Below are positions 8,037 to 17,083 of a DNA stretch of 64,000 nt, in pieces. Origin of the DNA: Paracoccus sp. (in: a-proteobacteria) (GTDB taxonomy: Bacteria; Pseudomonadota; Alphaproteobacteria; Rhodobacterales; Rhodobacteraceae). The stretch covers positions 1-64,000 of the forward strand of contig NZ_JAUVVF010000007.1 in NCBI RefSeq assembly GCF_030604785.1. The letters are read 5' to 3'. A model generated the notes under the pieces. The model was given only the letters and a program-made list of their open reading frames with translations, was not told where the DNA came from and made no database searches. Each line of letters starts with the position of its first letter. The stretch's first letter is position 1. The position numbers were made by a program, and so were the translations under genes.

Positions 8037-8522
8037 TCAGCCCGGCAGGGTGCGGGCGGCAGCCAGCAGCCGCGTCACGACCTGATCGGCCAGCATCAGG
8101 GCCAGCCGCTCGCGCGCGTCGCCCTCGGCCGTCAGCGTCGAGATGGTCGTGCCGGTCGTCGAATACGAGGTGAAGCTGCTGACCCGGCCCTGCGTCAGCA
8201 CTGCGCCGTCCGGCCCGGTCAGCGCGAAATCGGCGGTGCCGTTCAGCGAATAGCGGGTCGTGATCTCGTCCGGCGTGATCGCCTGAGAGGTGACGCCGAC
8301 GCTGATCCGGTAATCCAGATCGTAGATCGCCGCGTCCTCGGGCCCCAGCCGTTCGGCCAGCCGGCGGTTGAAGACGAAATCCACGGGCGTGTCCGGGTCG
8401 CGGGGCCGGACCTTGCCGAACAGCCGTTTGCCGCCCCCGCCCGGGCCATAGACCGGCTGCAACCCGCAACCGGCCACGACCAGCAGGCCGAGGATCAGCG
8501 CCCGGCGGTCAGGCGACCACAT
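8037..8522 (-). CDS. lptE: LPS-assembly lipoprotein LptE
   Basis: LptE plugs the LptD barrel that inserts lipopolysaccharide in the outer membrane. The 161-residue lipoprotein has an N-terminal signal with lipobox VAGC (Cys at about residue 19), followed by [10 protein letters not shown], the usual alphaproteobacterial LptE start. The rest is the short beta-rich domain with [10 protein letters not shown] and [16 protein letters not shown]. Identity is supported mainly by position: its start overlaps the end of leuS by 14 bases and holA follows 3 bases later, the conserved order. The sequence family itself is poorly conserved. Confidence 0.88.
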   Translation of the reverse strand: MWSPDRRALILGLLVVAGCGLQPVYGPGGGGKRLFGKVRPRDPDTPVDFVFNRRLAERLGPEDAAIYDLDYRISVGVTSQAITPDEITTRYSLNGTADFALTGPDGAVLTQGRVSSFTSYSTTGTTISTLTAEGDARERLALMLADQVVTRLLAAARTLPG

Positions 8523-11049
8523 TGACGATCCGCCCCGGCACCACGATCAGCTTCTTGGGCGCCGCACCTTCAAGGAAGCGCTGCACCGTCTCGTCGGCCA
8601 GGACCAGCGCCTCGACCTCCTCTTTGGGCATGTCCTTGGGGACCGCAATCTCGGCCCGGCGCTTGCCGTTGATCTGGATGGGAAGCGTCACGGTGTCATC
8701 CTCCAGCAGCGCCGGATCGGCCTGGGGCCAAGGCGCGTCCACGACCATCCCCTGCCCGCCCGAGATCGCCCAGACCTCTTCGGCCAGATGCGGCACCATC
8801 GGCGCCATCAGCTGCGCCATGATGCGCAGGACCGCGCGGCGCGCCTCGCCCCCGGCGGGCGACTTGCCGACCGCATTGGCGAGTTCGTAAAGCTTCGCGA
8901 CGGCCTTGTTGAAGGCGAAGCCCTCGATGGCCCTTGTCACGTCGGCGATGGCCCGATGCGCGGCGCGGGTCAGCGCGGGATCGTCGCCGCCCTCGGCAGG
9001 CGCCTCCTCGGCCAGGCGGAAGACGCGGGCCAGAAACTTGGCCGCGGCCTCGGCGCCTGCGGCGGTCCATTCCACGTCGCGCTCGGGCGGGCTGTCCGAC
9101 AGCATGAACCAGCGCGCGGTATCCGCGCCGAAACTCTCGACGATGTTCACCGGATCGACGACGTTCTTCTTCGATTTCGACATCTTGGCCGAGGGGATTA
9201 TCTCGACCGGGGTGCCGTCGGCCAGGCGGCCGTCCGTCACGTCCTCGGGCAGGTGATAGACCGGCCGGCCGCGCGCGTCGGTCGTCCTGTAGATCTCATG
9301 CGTGACCATGCCTTGGGTGAAGAGCGCGTCGAAGGGCTCCTTCGCGGCCTCGGGCAGGTGGCCGGTTTTCACCATCGCGCGGGCGAAGAAGCGGGAATAG
9401 AGCAGGTGCAGGATCGCGTGCTCGATCCCGCCGATATACTGGTCCACGTTCATCCAGTAATCGGCCTCCGCCCGGTCGGTGGGCGTGTCCGCATGGGGCG
9501 AGGTGAAGCGGGCGTAGTACCAGCTGCTGTCCACGAAGGTGTCCATCGTGTCCGTCTCGCGACGCGCGGCGTTGCCGCAGACCGGGCAGGGCACCTGCCG
9601 CCAGCTGGGATGGCGGTCCAGCGGGTTGCCGGGCACGTCGAAGGTCACGTCCTGCGGCAGCAGCACGGGCAGGTTCCGCTTCTTCTCGGGCACGGTGCCG
9701 CAGGTATCGCAATGGACGACCGGGATCGGGCAGCCCCAATAGCGCTGGCGCGAGATGCCCCAGTCGCGCAGGCGGAACTTGGTCACGCCCTCGCCATAGC
9801 CCTGCGCCTCGGCATGGGCGATGGCGGCGTCCACCGCGGCCTCGCCGGTCTGGTCGGCCGCGCCCGCGAAGCCGCGGACATAGGTGACGGTCTCGGTCTT
9901 GGCCGGCACAAAGGGCGCCTTCGCCACCAGCGCGTCGGCTTGATCCTGCGTCATGCCGCGCTCGCCGAAGGTGGCGCGGATCGGCAGGCCGTATTTCGTG
10001 GCGAATTCGTGGTCGCGCTCGTCATGCGCCGGGCTGCCGAAGATCGCGCCGGCGCCGTAATCCATCAGCACGAAATTCGCGATCCAGATCGGCAGCTGCC
10101 AGTCCGCATCCAGCGGATGGCGCACGGTTAGCCCGGTGTCGAAGCCCAGCTTGGGCGCGGTCTCGATGGCCTCCTCGGTGGTGCCGATCTTGCGGCATTC
10201 CTCGCGGAAGGCCTCGATCTCGGGGCGAGAGGCGGCCAGTTCCTTGACCAGCGGATGGTCCGGCGACAGCGCGACGAAGCTCGCACCCATCAGCGTGTCG
10301 GGGCGGGTCGTATAGACCTCGATCGCCTCATGGCCGGCGGGCGCGTCCACCGTCCGGAAGCGGAACTGAAGGCCCCGCGACTTGCCGATCCAGTTGGCCT
10401 GCATCAGGCGCACCTTTTCGGGCCAGCCCTTCAGCCCGTCCAGCGCCCCCAGCAATTCATCGCTGTAATCGCTGATCTTGAAGAACCACTGCGTCAGTTC
10501 CCGCCGTTCCACCGTGGCACCGGACCGCCAGCCCTTGCCGTCGATTACCTGTTCATTGGCCAGAACGGTCATATCGACCGGGTCCCAGTTCACCTGCGCC
10601 GACTTTCGCGTGATCAGCCCCGCCTCGAGCATGTCGAGGAACAGCGCCTGCTGCTGGGCCACATAGGCGTCGTCGCAGGTCGCGAATTCGCGGCTCCAGT
10701 CGATGGACAGGCCCAAGGGCTTCAGCTGGTCGCGCATGGTCGCGATATTGGCATAGGTCCAGTCGCGCGGATGGCCGCCCTGCTCCATCGCGGCATTCTC
10801 GGCGGGCATGCCGAAGGCGTCCCAGCCCATCGGGTGCAGCACGCTGAACCCCTGCGCGCGCTTGAAGCGCGCCACCACGTCGCCCATCGTGTAGTTGCGG
10901 ACGTGCCCCATGTGGATGCGACCCGAGGGATAGGGGAACATCTCGAGCACGTAGTATTTCGGGCGGTCGTCGCGGGTGGCGGTGAAGCTGCCGGCCTCGG
11001 CCCAGGCCTTCTGCCATCGGGCTTCGCTGGTGGCGGGATCATAGGGCAT
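8509..11049 (-). CDS. leuS: Leucyl-tRNA synthetase
   Basis: Class Ia synthetase that charges tRNA-Leu; 846 residues, a normal length. The HIGH motif is [15 protein letters not shown] (HMGH at 46-49). The KMSKS motif is present as AKMSKSKKN near residue 620. An editing domain lies between them ([21 protein letters not shown], the conserved T-rich and D-containing editing motif), and a zinc-site-like CDTCG and CPVCG pair sits in the insert. The anticodon-binding domain ends in [16 protein letters not shown]. It is the first gene of the minus-strand block leuS-lptE-holA-flavoprotein. Confidence 0.98.
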   Translation of the reverse strand: MPYDPATSEARWQKAWAEAGSFTATRDDRPKYYVLEMFPYPSGRIHMGHVRNYTMGDVVARFKRAQGFSVLHPMGWDAFGMPAENAAMEQGGHPRDWTYANIATMRDQLKPLGLSIDWSREFATCDDAYVAQQQALFLDMLEAGLITRKSAQVNWDPVDMTVLANEQVIDGKGWRSGATVERRELTQWFFKISDYSDELLGALDGLKGWPEKVRLMQANWIGKSRGLQFRFRTVDAPAGHEAIEVYTTRPDTLMGASFVALSPDHPLVKELAASRPEIEAFREECRKIGTTEEAIETAPKLGFDTGLTVRHPLDADWQLPIWIANFVLMDYGAGAIFGSPAHDERDHEFATKYGLPIRATFGERGMTQDQADALVAKAPFVPAKTETVTYVRGFAGAADQTGEAAVDAAIAHAEAQGYGEGVTKFRLRDWGISRQRYWGCPIPVVHCDTCGTVPEKKRNLPVLLPQDVTFDVPGNPLDRHPSWRQVPCPVCGNAARRETDTMDTFVDSSWYYARFTSPHADTPTDRAEADYWMNVDQYIGGIEHAILHLLYSRFFARAMVKTGHLPEAAKEPFDALFTQGMVTHEIYRTTDARGRPVYHLPEDVTDGRLADGTPVEIIPSAKMSKSKKNVVDPVNIVESFGADTARWFMLSDSPPERDVEWTAAGAEAAAKFLARVFRLAEEAPAEGGDDPALTRAAHRAIADVTRAIEGFAFNKAVAKLYELANAVGKSPAGGEARRAVLRIMAQLMAPMVPHLAEEVWAISGGQGMVVDAPWPQADPALLEDDTVTLPIQINGKRRAEIAVPKDMPKEEVEALVLADETVQRFLEGAAPKKLIVVPGRIVNVVA

Positions 11050-11133
11050 CGGGAACCTCGGGCGTCATTCGTTGCCCGCAGGGTTTATACGCGCCGCCGC
11101 AGCGGGTCCAGATGCGCCCGCCGTGATCGGTCG

Positions 11134-11619
11134 CTATAGCCGCCCGTCGCGCAGGCGCAATTGCCGCGCCCGGGTCAGGATCGCATCCTCGACCGCGCGC
11201 ACGGTGCCCGGCTCGACCGCGGCGCCGCCCTGGCCCTGCAGCGACAGGCGCAGGCTGCGCGCATCCAGCGCCGGATCGCTGATCTGGATCGTGGCGCGAT
11301 AGGCCCGCCCCCCGCCTGGAGGCGTGCCGAATCCCGTCTGGATCACTCCGGTGAACGGATCGACCGTCTGCACCGGCAGGAAGTTCAGGACCTCGAGGCT
11401 GGCATTCCACAGATACTTGTTCACCCCGATGGTCGAGTTGATGTCCTCGGACCGGCCGAACACGTCCTGGATGCGCGTCCCGCGCAGGGCCGGACGCATG
11501 TCGGGCTCGTTCAGGGCAGCCTCGGTCGTCGAGGCGTTGCGGGCGCCGCCGCCGCAGGCAGCAAGACCCGCCATCAGCATGGTGGCCATCGTCAGGCGCG
11601 CGATGCGTGCAGGTGTCAT
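11134..11619 (-). CDS. DUF3576 lipoprotein
   Basis: A 161-residue lipoprotein of the DUF3576 family, with unknown function. The signal ends in GLAAC followed by GGGARNAS. The conserved core is GRSEDINSTIGVNKYLWNA (about 65-83) and LEVLNFLPVQTVDPFTGVIQ (85-104), which is diagnostic. I chose ATG 11619, because it has GGGGG eight bases upstream and directly starts the signal peptide; a TTG 30 bases earlier would add ten residues. Located next to leuS in the same orientation with an 84-base gap, an arrangement I believe is common in Rhodobacterales, suggesting an envelope role. The porin gene is divergent. Confidence 0.85.
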   Translation of the reverse strand: MTPARIARLTMATMLMAGLAACGGGARNASTTEAALNEPDMRPALRGTRIQDVFGRSEDINSTIGVNKYLWNASLEVLNFLPVQTVDPFTGVIQTGFGTPPGGGRAYRATIQISDPALDARSLRLSLQGQGGAAVEPGTVRAVEDAILTRARQLRLRDGRL

Positions 11620-11761
11620 GCCATCCCCCGGCTGTTGCTTGTGGGCCAAGCATTAGACCGGATCGCCGGTGCGAAACAAGCGCCTTGCCTTGCGCGCGCG
11701 GGCGCCGCAACGCGGCATGACGCCGCCAGAGGCAGGCCGCGCAATTCAGGTGTGGCCCTTG

Positions 11762-11816
11762 TGCATCACAGAAATGGGCAAAGAAATCAGGGCAAACGTG
11801 ATTCCGTTGCATCACA
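11762..11816. repeat. Nine-base direct repeat upstream of the porin
   Basis: TGCATCACA occurs at 11762-11770 and again at 11808-11816 in the AT-richer leader of the porin gene, within the 277-base divergent region between the DUF3576 and porin genes. It may be a regulator site or part of the promoter; nothing in the sequence decides this. Confidence 0.3.
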
Positions 11817-11896
11817 TGTTCGAAAGGGGGAAACAAACAGCATACCCAGGGCGGGATCGCCGGCTTGGGCACCAGAGAGACAAGAGGGAACACACC

Positions 11897-12811
11897 ATGA
11901 AAAAGGCTCTTATCGCCTCCACCGCGCTGGTTCTGTCGGCCGGTGTCGCCGCTGCCGACGTCACTTTCTCGGGCTTCGCTCGCACCGGTCTGGACTTCGT
12001 CGAAGGCCGCGAGCAGGAATCCCAGATCCAGTCGCGCGTCCGTCTGAACGTGCTGGCCACCACCTCGACCGACCAGGGCGTGGACTTCGGCGCCCGCCTG
12101 CGCTTCCAGTGGGACCAGGGCGAGTCGGAACTGGACAAGTTCGCTCCCGGCCAGATCTACGTGACCGCCAGCGGCCTGACCGTTTCGGTGGGTAACGTCG
12201 GCACCGCCTTCGACAGCGCCGGCCTGCTCTACGCGTCGGAAATCGGTATCTTCGACCGCTCGCTCGGCAACCCGGCCGGCTCGTTCTTCGCCTACTCGAC
12301 CGGCGGCTACGGCGCCAACAACAACCGCGTCGGCATCGCCGCGACCTATGCGGTTGACGCTCTGACCGCCCGCATCTCGTACGTGAACACCGACCAGACC
12401 ATCAGCGGTGGCAACGAAGAGATCGGCGTCTCGGTCGACTACTCGATGGACGCGATCGCCCTGTCGGCTGCTGCCGTTCTGGACGGCGCTGGCATCGACG
12501 GCAACGACCAGTACTTCCTGGGCGCTGCCTACACCCTGCCGGGCACCGAGAACAAGGTCGGCCTGAACTGGATCGACAACGGTGACGTCGCCGACAGCAC
12601 CACCTTCACGCTGTATGGCGAGTTCGAGGTTGCTCCGCTGACCACCGTCAAAGGCTATGTCGCCAACAACGACGCGGCCGGCAACGCCACCGACATCGCC
12701 TATGGCATCGGCGGCCGTTACGACCTGGGCGGCGCCTACCTGGCCACCGCGATCCACCGCGACTACAACAAAGACATCATCGCCGACTTCGGTGTGCGCT
12801 TCAACTTCTGA
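11897..12811 (+). CDS. Outer-membrane porin, Rhodobacter type
   Basis: A 304-residue general porin forming a water-filled trimeric barrel. The signal peptide MKKALIASTALVLSAGVAAA is cleaved before DVTFSGFARTGLDF. Alternating hydrophobic beta strands run throughout, and the last residue is Phe (FGVRFNF), the outer-membrane insertion signal. The strand sequences (GARLRFQWDQGES, YALDA-like AVDALTARISYVNTDQTI) match the Rhodobacter/Paracoccus porin family. Codon choice is visibly different from neighbours (more GCT, GGT, GTT), as expected of a very highly expressed gene. It has a 280-base leader, is monocistronic and ends in a strong terminator at 12833-12867. Confidence 0.95.
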   Translation: MKKALIASTALVLSAGVAAADVTFSGFARTGLDFVEGREQESQIQSRVRLNVLATTSTDQGVDFGARLRFQWDQGESELDKFAPGQIYVTASGLTVSVGNVGTAFDSAGLLYASEIGIFDRSLGNPAGSFFAYSTGGYGANNNRVGIAATYAVDALTARISYVNTDQTISGGNEEIGVSVDYSMDAIALSAAAVLDGAGIDGNDQYFLGAAYTLPGTENKVGLNWIDNGDVADSTTFTLYGEFEVAPLTTVKGYVANNDAAGNATDIAYGIGGRYDLGGAYLATAIHRDYNKDIIADFGVRFNF

Positions 12812-12832
12812 TCCCACGATCAGCGGTTACGG

Positions 12833-12867
12833 AAAGAGCGGGCCTTGCGCCCGCTCTTTTCTTTTTG
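12833..12867 (+). terminator. Rho-independent terminator of the porin gene
   Basis: AAAGAGCGGGC (12833-12843) pairs with GCCCGCTCTTT (12849-12859), an 11-bp perfect stem with loop CTTGC, followed by a T-rich run to 12866. It ends only 13 bases before the yggS start, so yggS is likely read from its own promoter or from read-through. Confidence 0.9.
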
Positions 12868-12879
12868 TCTTGTGCGGTC

Positions 12880-13533
12880 ATGGGACTGGATGACATCAGG
12901 CGCCGCATCAGCGCGGCCGAGGACAAGGCCGGGCGCGCGCCCGGCAGCGTGACGCTGATCGCAGTCAGCAAGGTGCAGCCCGCCTCGCGGGTCGAGGCCG
13001 TGCTGGACCAGGGGCACCGCGTCTTTGGCGAGAACTACGTCCAGGAAACCCAGGGCAAGTGGCCGGACTGGCGCGGACGCTATCCCGATGTCTCGGTCCA
13101 CATGATCGGCCCTGTCCAGTCGAACAAGGCGCGCGCGGCGGTCGGCCTGTTCGACGCAATCCACACGCTGGACCGCATGACCCTGGCCCGCAAGCTGGCG
13201 CAGCATTGCGCGGAACAGGGCCGCCAGCCGCAATTGTTCGTTCAGGTCAATACCGGGGACGAGCCGCAGAAGGCCGGGATCCTGGCCGACGAATTGCCCG
13301 GCTTCCTCAGCCAATGCCGCGATCTGGGCCTGTCGCCCGAGGGGCTGATGTGCATCCCCCCCGAGGGTTTGGACCCGCTGCCCCATTTCCGCCTGTTGCG
13401 GCGCCTGGCGCAGGATAGCGGCTTGGCCCTTCTGTCCATGGGGATGAGCGCCGATTTCGAGACCGCCATCGCCGAGGGCGCGACCCATGTGCGCGTCGGC
13501 TCGGCGATCTTCGGGGCGCGCGATTACGGCTAG
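12880..13533 (+). CDS. YggS/PROSC family pyridoxal-phosphate homeostasis protein
   Basis: A PLP-binding TIM-barrel protein of 217 residues that keeps free pyridoxal phosphate balanced; no catalytic turnover is established for the family. The PLP lysine is Lys31 in TLIAVSKVQP, followed by FGENYVQE (FGENxxQE signature) and HMIGPVQSNK. GMSADFETAIAEGATHVRVGSAIFG near the C terminus is the phosphate-binding signature. The start ATG 12880 has no clear Shine-Dalgarno and lies 13 bases after the porin terminator. It is convergent with the L,D-transpeptidase gene (stops overlap by 4 bases). Confidence 0.92.
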   Translation: MGLDDIRRRISAAEDKAGRAPGSVTLIAVSKVQPASRVEAVLDQGHRVFGENYVQETQGKWPDWRGRYPDVSVHMIGPVQSNKARAAVGLFDAIHTLDRMTLARKLAQHCAEQGRQPQLFVQVNTGDEPQKAGILADELPGFLSQCRDLGLSPEGLMCIPPEGLDPLPHFRLLRRLAQDSGLALLSMGMSADFETAIAEGATHVRVGSAIFGARDYG

Positions 13534-14030
13534 GGCCGGCGGCTGACGATCAGTTCCGTCCCCGGCACTGCGCGGGCCGCGATCCACAGAAGATGCGGCC
13601 GCGCAAAAGCGATGCAACCCTCGGTCCCGAAGCGGGGCCTGCGCCATTGATGCAGGAAGATCGCCGAGCCCCGGCCCGGCAGCCCCGCCTGATTCCAGTC
13701 GGTCGTCAGGATCAGGTCATAAAGCGGATCGGCCCGGCGCAGGCGTTCCTGGCTGGCCGAAAGCGGCGCGCGGACATGGCGGTTATAGGCGGGATGGCCC
13801 GGATCGTCGCACCACAGATCGCCCGGCCCGATGGGCCGCGCCCAAGGCGCCGGGGGCGGCAGGCGGTCGGGACGATACCACAGCCCGGTGATGCGGTGGC
13901 GCCCCTCGGGCGTCGCGCCATCCCCCTCGCGCTTGGTGGCGCTGATGCCGGTCTTGCCGATGGCGCAGGGAAACAACCGCCCGCGGAATCGCAGCCCGGC
14001 TGGCGTCAGGACCATGTCCTCGGCCCTCAC
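13530..14030 (-). CDS. L,D-transpeptidase (YkuD) family protein
   Basis: A 166-residue catalytic YkuD domain with no signal peptide visible. The active-site motif is present: His in AIFLHQWRRP and the nucleophile Cys in FGTEGCIAF (HxxxxxxxxxxxGC). Earlier motifs include GKTGISATKREGDGATPEG, the substrate-loop region (family GxxGxxxKxEGDxxTP). Such enzymes cross-link peptidoglycan or attach proteins to it, although this short cytoplasm-looking branch is uncharacterised. I chose GTG 14030, which overlaps the ribA stop by 4 bases; ATG 14015 is an alternative five codons in. Probably co-transcribed with ribA. Confidence 0.88.
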   Translation of the reverse strand: MRAEDMVLTPAGLRFRGRLFPCAIGKTGISATKREGDGATPEGRHRITGLWYRPDRLPPPAPWARPIGPGDLWCDDPGHPAYNRHVRAPLSASQERLRRADPLYDLILTTDWNQAGLPGRGSAIFLHQWRRPRFGTEGCIAFARPHLLWIAARAVPGTELIVSRRP

Positions 14031-15085
14031 AGCAGGTGGCCCGATTTCTGCGCCTTGACGGCCAAGTATCCCTGATTGTGCGGGTTCTGCGGCACGATCA
14101 GCGGCACACGTTCGGCCACGTCGATGCCGTGGCCCTGCATCATCGCCACCTTGCGCGGGTTGTTCGTCATCAGCCGGACCCCGCCGAAACCCAGCCGCCG
14201 CAGCAGCGCGGCGCCGATGCGGAAGTCGCGCTCGTCATCCTCGAAGCCCAGCCGGTGATTGGCCTCGACCGTGTCGAAGCCCTGATCCTGCAGGTCATAG
14301 GCGCGCATCTTGTTGGCCAGCCCGATGCCCCGGCCCTCCTGATTGAGATAGAGCAGGACCCCCGCCCCCGCCTGCCCCATCGCCTCCAGCGCGGCGTGCA
14401 GCTGGGGGCCGCAATCGCATTTCAGACTGCCCAGAACGTCGCCGGTGAAACAGGCCGAATGCAGCCGCGCCAGAACCGGCGCGTCGCGGGGCGGATCGCC
14501 GATCTCGACGGCGTAATGCTCTTCGCCGCCATTGTCGGGGCGGAAGACATGCAGGCGAGAGCGTTCGGCAGCGATGATCGGCACGCGGGCGGCGGCGACG
14601 GGGGCCAGCGCGGCCTCTTGCGACAGCTGCGCCATCAGGGGCGCGGTCGGCAGGCGGGTCAGACCCTCGACCGGAGCGGCGGGCACCATCACTACGGCGG
14701 GCAGAAGCTGCGCCGATTTCGCCAGCGCCAGCGCCGCACGGTGGTCCGAGGCGTCGCCCTCTCTGGCGGTGAAGAGCGGCCCCTTCATCGGATGGCGCAG
14801 ATCGTCCGCCGGATCGGCCAGCGCGCGCAGCCAGGCCAGATCCGCCTCGGGGGGCAGGATCACGCGCGCAAGCCCCGCATCATAGGCCCGCGCCTTCAGC
14901 GTCTGGGCCCGCCGCTCGGTCAGGGCCAGCACGGCGGGGCCAAGCGCCCGCAGGTCTGCCAGGCGCGCCGCGGACAGGGTTTCGGCCGCGGCGGCAACGT
15001 GGCTGCCCACCATCACGGGCAGCCCCATCCGCAGGTCGGCACGGGCGCGGGCCACGATTTCGGCGAGGGTCGGGATCAGGCTCAT
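14027..15085 (-). CDS. ribA: GTP cyclohydrolase II with degenerate N-terminal domain
   Basis: First step of riboflavin synthesis: GTP to 2,5-diamino-6-ribosylamino-pyrimidinone phosphate. The C-terminal 200 residues carry the zinc site CFTGDVLGSLKCDCG and NQEGRGIGLANKMRAY, both diagnostic. The N-terminal 150 residues align in position with a 3,4-dihydroxybutanone-phosphate synthase domain (DDLRHPMKGPLFTAREGDASDHRAAL resembles its shape) but lack its acidic catalytic motif, so this is probably not bifunctional. ATG 15085 gives 352 residues; ATG 15139 is a possible longer start. The L,D-transpeptidase gene follows with a 4-base overlap, and the response regulator is divergent. Confidence 0.9.
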   Translation of the reverse strand: MSLIPTLAEIVARARADLRMGLPVMVGSHVAAAAETLSAARLADLRALGPAVLALTERRAQTLKARAYDAGLARVILPPEADLAWLRALADPADDLRHPMKGPLFTAREGDASDHRAALALAKSAQLLPAVVMVPAAPVEGLTRLPTAPLMAQLSQEAALAPVAAARVPIIAAERSRLHVFRPDNGGEEHYAVEIGDPPRDAPVLARLHSACFTGDVLGSLKCDCGPQLHAALEAMGQAGAGVLLYLNQEGRGIGLANKMRAYDLQDQGFDTVEANHRLGFEDDERDFRIGAALLRRLGFGGVRLMTNNPRKVAMMQGHGIDVAERVPLIVPQNPHNQGYLAVKAQKSGHLL

Positions 15086-15215
15086 CCGGGCGCTTTCTGA
15101 AACAATCCGAAACAAAACCCGCTGCTGCGACAAAACCATGTGAGAAATCCGACATGGTGCTGGACGACACGCGGGCGTGATCCTTCATGTGTGCCGAGAA
15201 GCCAAAGGAGGCAAC

Positions 15216-15902
15216 ATGCCCGGACTGAAAAAAATCCTTCTGGTCGATGACGAGGAAGACCTGCGCGAGGCGCTGGCCGAACAACTGGTCGCCACCGAAG
15301 ATTTCGACGTTGCCGAAGCCGGCAGCGGCGCCGAGGCCGTCGAGGCCACCAAGAACGCCATTTTCGATCTGGTCGTGCTGGATGTCGGCCTGCCCGACAC
15401 GGACGGGCGCGAGCTGTGCAAGAAGCTGCGCAAACTGAACGTGAAATGCCCGATCGTGATGCTGACCGGCCACGATACCGATGCCGACACGATCCTCGGC
15501 CTGGATGCGGGCGCGAACGATTACGTCACCAAACCCTTCAAGTTCCCGGTCCTGCTGGCCCGCCTGCGCGCCCAGCTGCGCACGCATGAACAATCCGAGG
15601 ACGCGATCTTCCAGCTTGGGCCCTACACGTTCAAGCCCTCGATGAAGATGCTGATCGACGCCAAGGACCGCAAGATCCGCCTGACCGAGAAAGAGACCAA
15701 CATCCTGAAGTTCCTTTATCGGGCGCAGGACGGGGTCGTGCCGCGCGACGTGCTGCTGCACGAGGTCTGGGGCTACAATGCGGGCGTGACCACGCATACG
15801 CTGGAAACCCACATCTACCGCCTGCGCCAGAAGATCGAGCCCGATCCCTCGAACGCGCGACTTCTGGTGACGGAATCGGGCGGCTACCGGCTGGTCGCCT
15901 GA
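15216..15902 (+). CDS. OmpR-family response regulator, orphan (CenR/PetR-like)
   Basis: A 228-residue two-component regulator. The receiver domain (residues 1-120) shows the acidic pair in LLVDDEEDL, phosphoacceptor Asp in LVVLDVGLPDTDGREL, MLTGHD and the Lys in NDYVTKPFKFPVLLARLR. The C-terminal winged helix (130-228) has TEKETNILKFLYRAQDG and THTLETHIYRLRQKIEPDP. The start ATG 15216 has an ideal AAAGGAGG. No histidine kinase gene is adjacent. In length and sequence style it resembles alphaproteobacterial CenR or PetR regulators, which control envelope genes, but this is a resemblance from memory and the partner is unknown. Confidence 0.9.
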   Translation: MPGLKKILLVDDEEDLREALAEQLVATEDFDVAEAGSGAEAVEATKNAIFDLVVLDVGLPDTDGRELCKKLRKLNVKCPIVMLTGHDTDADTILGLDAGANDYVTKPFKFPVLLARLRAQLRTHEQSEDAIFQLGPYTFKPSMKMLIDAKDRKIRLTEKETNILKFLYRAQDGVVPRDVLLHEVWGYNAGVTTHTLETHIYRLRQKIEPDPSNARLLVTESGGYRLVA

Positions 15903-15915
15903 GCCGTTGCGCGAA

Positions 15916-15942
15916 TTCCCGCCGGGCAAATTATGGCGGGAA
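15916..15942. other. Hairpin after the response regulator gene
   Basis: TTCCCGCC (15916-15923) pairs with GGCGGGAA (15935-15942), with an 11-base AT-containing loop and no T-run. It lies 14 bases past the stop and may protect the mRNA end or act with the terminator at 16018. Confidence 0.4.
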
Positions 15943-16017
15943 CCGGCGCGGGGGGGATGCGTTTTCTACCCGAAGCCCAGTGGTCGGTGGATGCGGCCAC
16001 ACTCCCTCCTCTCCCTC

Positions 16018-16047
16018 GCCCCGGCAGTCAGGCTGCCGGGGCTTTTT
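16018..16047 (+). terminator. Rho-independent terminator, plus strand
   Basis: GCCCCGGCAG (16018-16027) pairs perfectly with CTGCCGGGGC (16033-16042), followed by TTTTT. It lies 115 bases past the response regulator stop. The pyrimidine-rich stretch just before it (ACTCCCTCCTCTCCCT, 16000-16015) resembles an anti-Shine-Dalgarno, so a small RNA ending here is possible. Confidence 0.85.
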
Positions 16048-16048
16048 C

Positions 16049-17023
16049 TCATCCGCGGCCGTGAGGCGCGGTCCAGTCGGGCCGGGGGCCGATGGGAATG
16101 ATCCGGTGCGGATTGATCATGTCGTGACTGTAGTAATAGTGCCGCGTGATATGGTCGAAATGCACCGTCTCGGCGACGCCCGGCCATTGGTAAAGCTCGC
16201 GCGCCCAGCCCCACAGGTTCGGGTAATCGACGATCCGGCGGCGGTTGCACTTGAAATGCGTGTGATAGACCGCGTCGAAGCGCAGGACGGTGGTGAACAG
16301 CCGCCAATCGGCCTCGGTGATGCGGTCGCCGGTCAGATAGCGGTTTTCGGACAACAGCCCCTCGATCCAGTCGAGGCTGTCGAACAGCGGCCCCACGGCC
16401 TTGTCATAAGCCGCCTGCGTGGTGGCGAAACCGGCCTTGTAGACGCCGTTGTTCACTGTGTCGTAGATCCGGTCGTTGATCGGCTCGATGGCGTCGCGCA
16501 GTCCTTCGGGCCAGTAATCGTCGCGATTGCCGGTGATCCCGTCAAAGGCGCTGTTGAACATGCGGATGATGTCCGCGCTTTCATTCGACACGATCTGGCC
16601 GGTTTCCCTGTCCCACAGCACGGGCACCGTCACCCGCCCCGAGGCATCAGGCCGCGCCTTGACGTAGATCTCGCGCAGATAGGACAGCCCGAACTGCCTG
16701 TCGCCCGTCGCGCCGTCGAAATCGGTGCGGAATTCCCAGCCCTCGGACCCCATGTCGGGATGCACGACCGAGACCTCGATATGCGGCTCAAGCCCCTTGA
16801 TGGCGCGGAAGATCAGCGTGCGGTGCGCCCAGGGGCAGGCATGGCTGACATAGAGGTGATAGCGCCCGCTTTCCGCCCGAAAGCCGCCCTCGCCGGTCGG
16901 ACCCGCGCTGCCATCCGCCGTCACCCAGTTGCGGAACTTCGACGTGTCGCGCTTGAACTCGCCGCCGGTGCTATCGGTGTCATACCATTCGTCCTTCCAG
17001 ACGCCGTTGACCAATTGGCCCAT
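16049..17023 (-). CDS. Glutathionyl-hydroquinone reductase (GST omega/Xi-like, YqjG type)
   Basis: A 324-residue cytoplasmic enzyme that reduces glutathionyl-hydroquinones to hydroquinones. The catalytic Cys63 lies in SHACPWAHRTLI within the N-terminal thioredoxin-like domain, a Cys-Pro-Trp active site typical of this Xi-class transferase. Upstream, SGRYHLYVS and the start MGQLVNGVWKDEWYDT match the family; the helical C-terminal domain includes ESADIIRMFNSAFD and ALRFDAVYHTHFKCNRRRI. The start has AAGGAGG six bases upstream. It sits downstream of an MFS permease in the same direction (60-base gap), a possible two-gene unit. Confidence 0.93.
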   Translation of the reverse strand: MGQLVNGVWKDEWYDTDSTGGEFKRDTSKFRNWVTADGSAGPTGEGGFRAESGRYHLYVSHACPWAHRTLIFRAIKGLEPHIEVSVVHPDMGSEGWEFRTDFDGATGDRQFGLSYLREIYVKARPDASGRVTVPVLWDRETGQIVSNESADIIRMFNSAFDGITGNRDDYWPEGLRDAIEPINDRIYDTVNNGVYKAGFATTQAAYDKAVGPLFDSLDWIEGLLSENRYLTGDRITEADWRLFTTVLRFDAVYHTHFKCNRRRIVDYPNLWGWARELYQWPGVAETVHFDHITRHYYYSHDMINPHRIIPIGPRPDWTAPHGRG

Positions 17024-17083
17024 GACTTCCTCCTTGCTTTCTGTCGTCAGGGCAACGGGCCCCGGCGCGGCTGCGTTCCCCCG

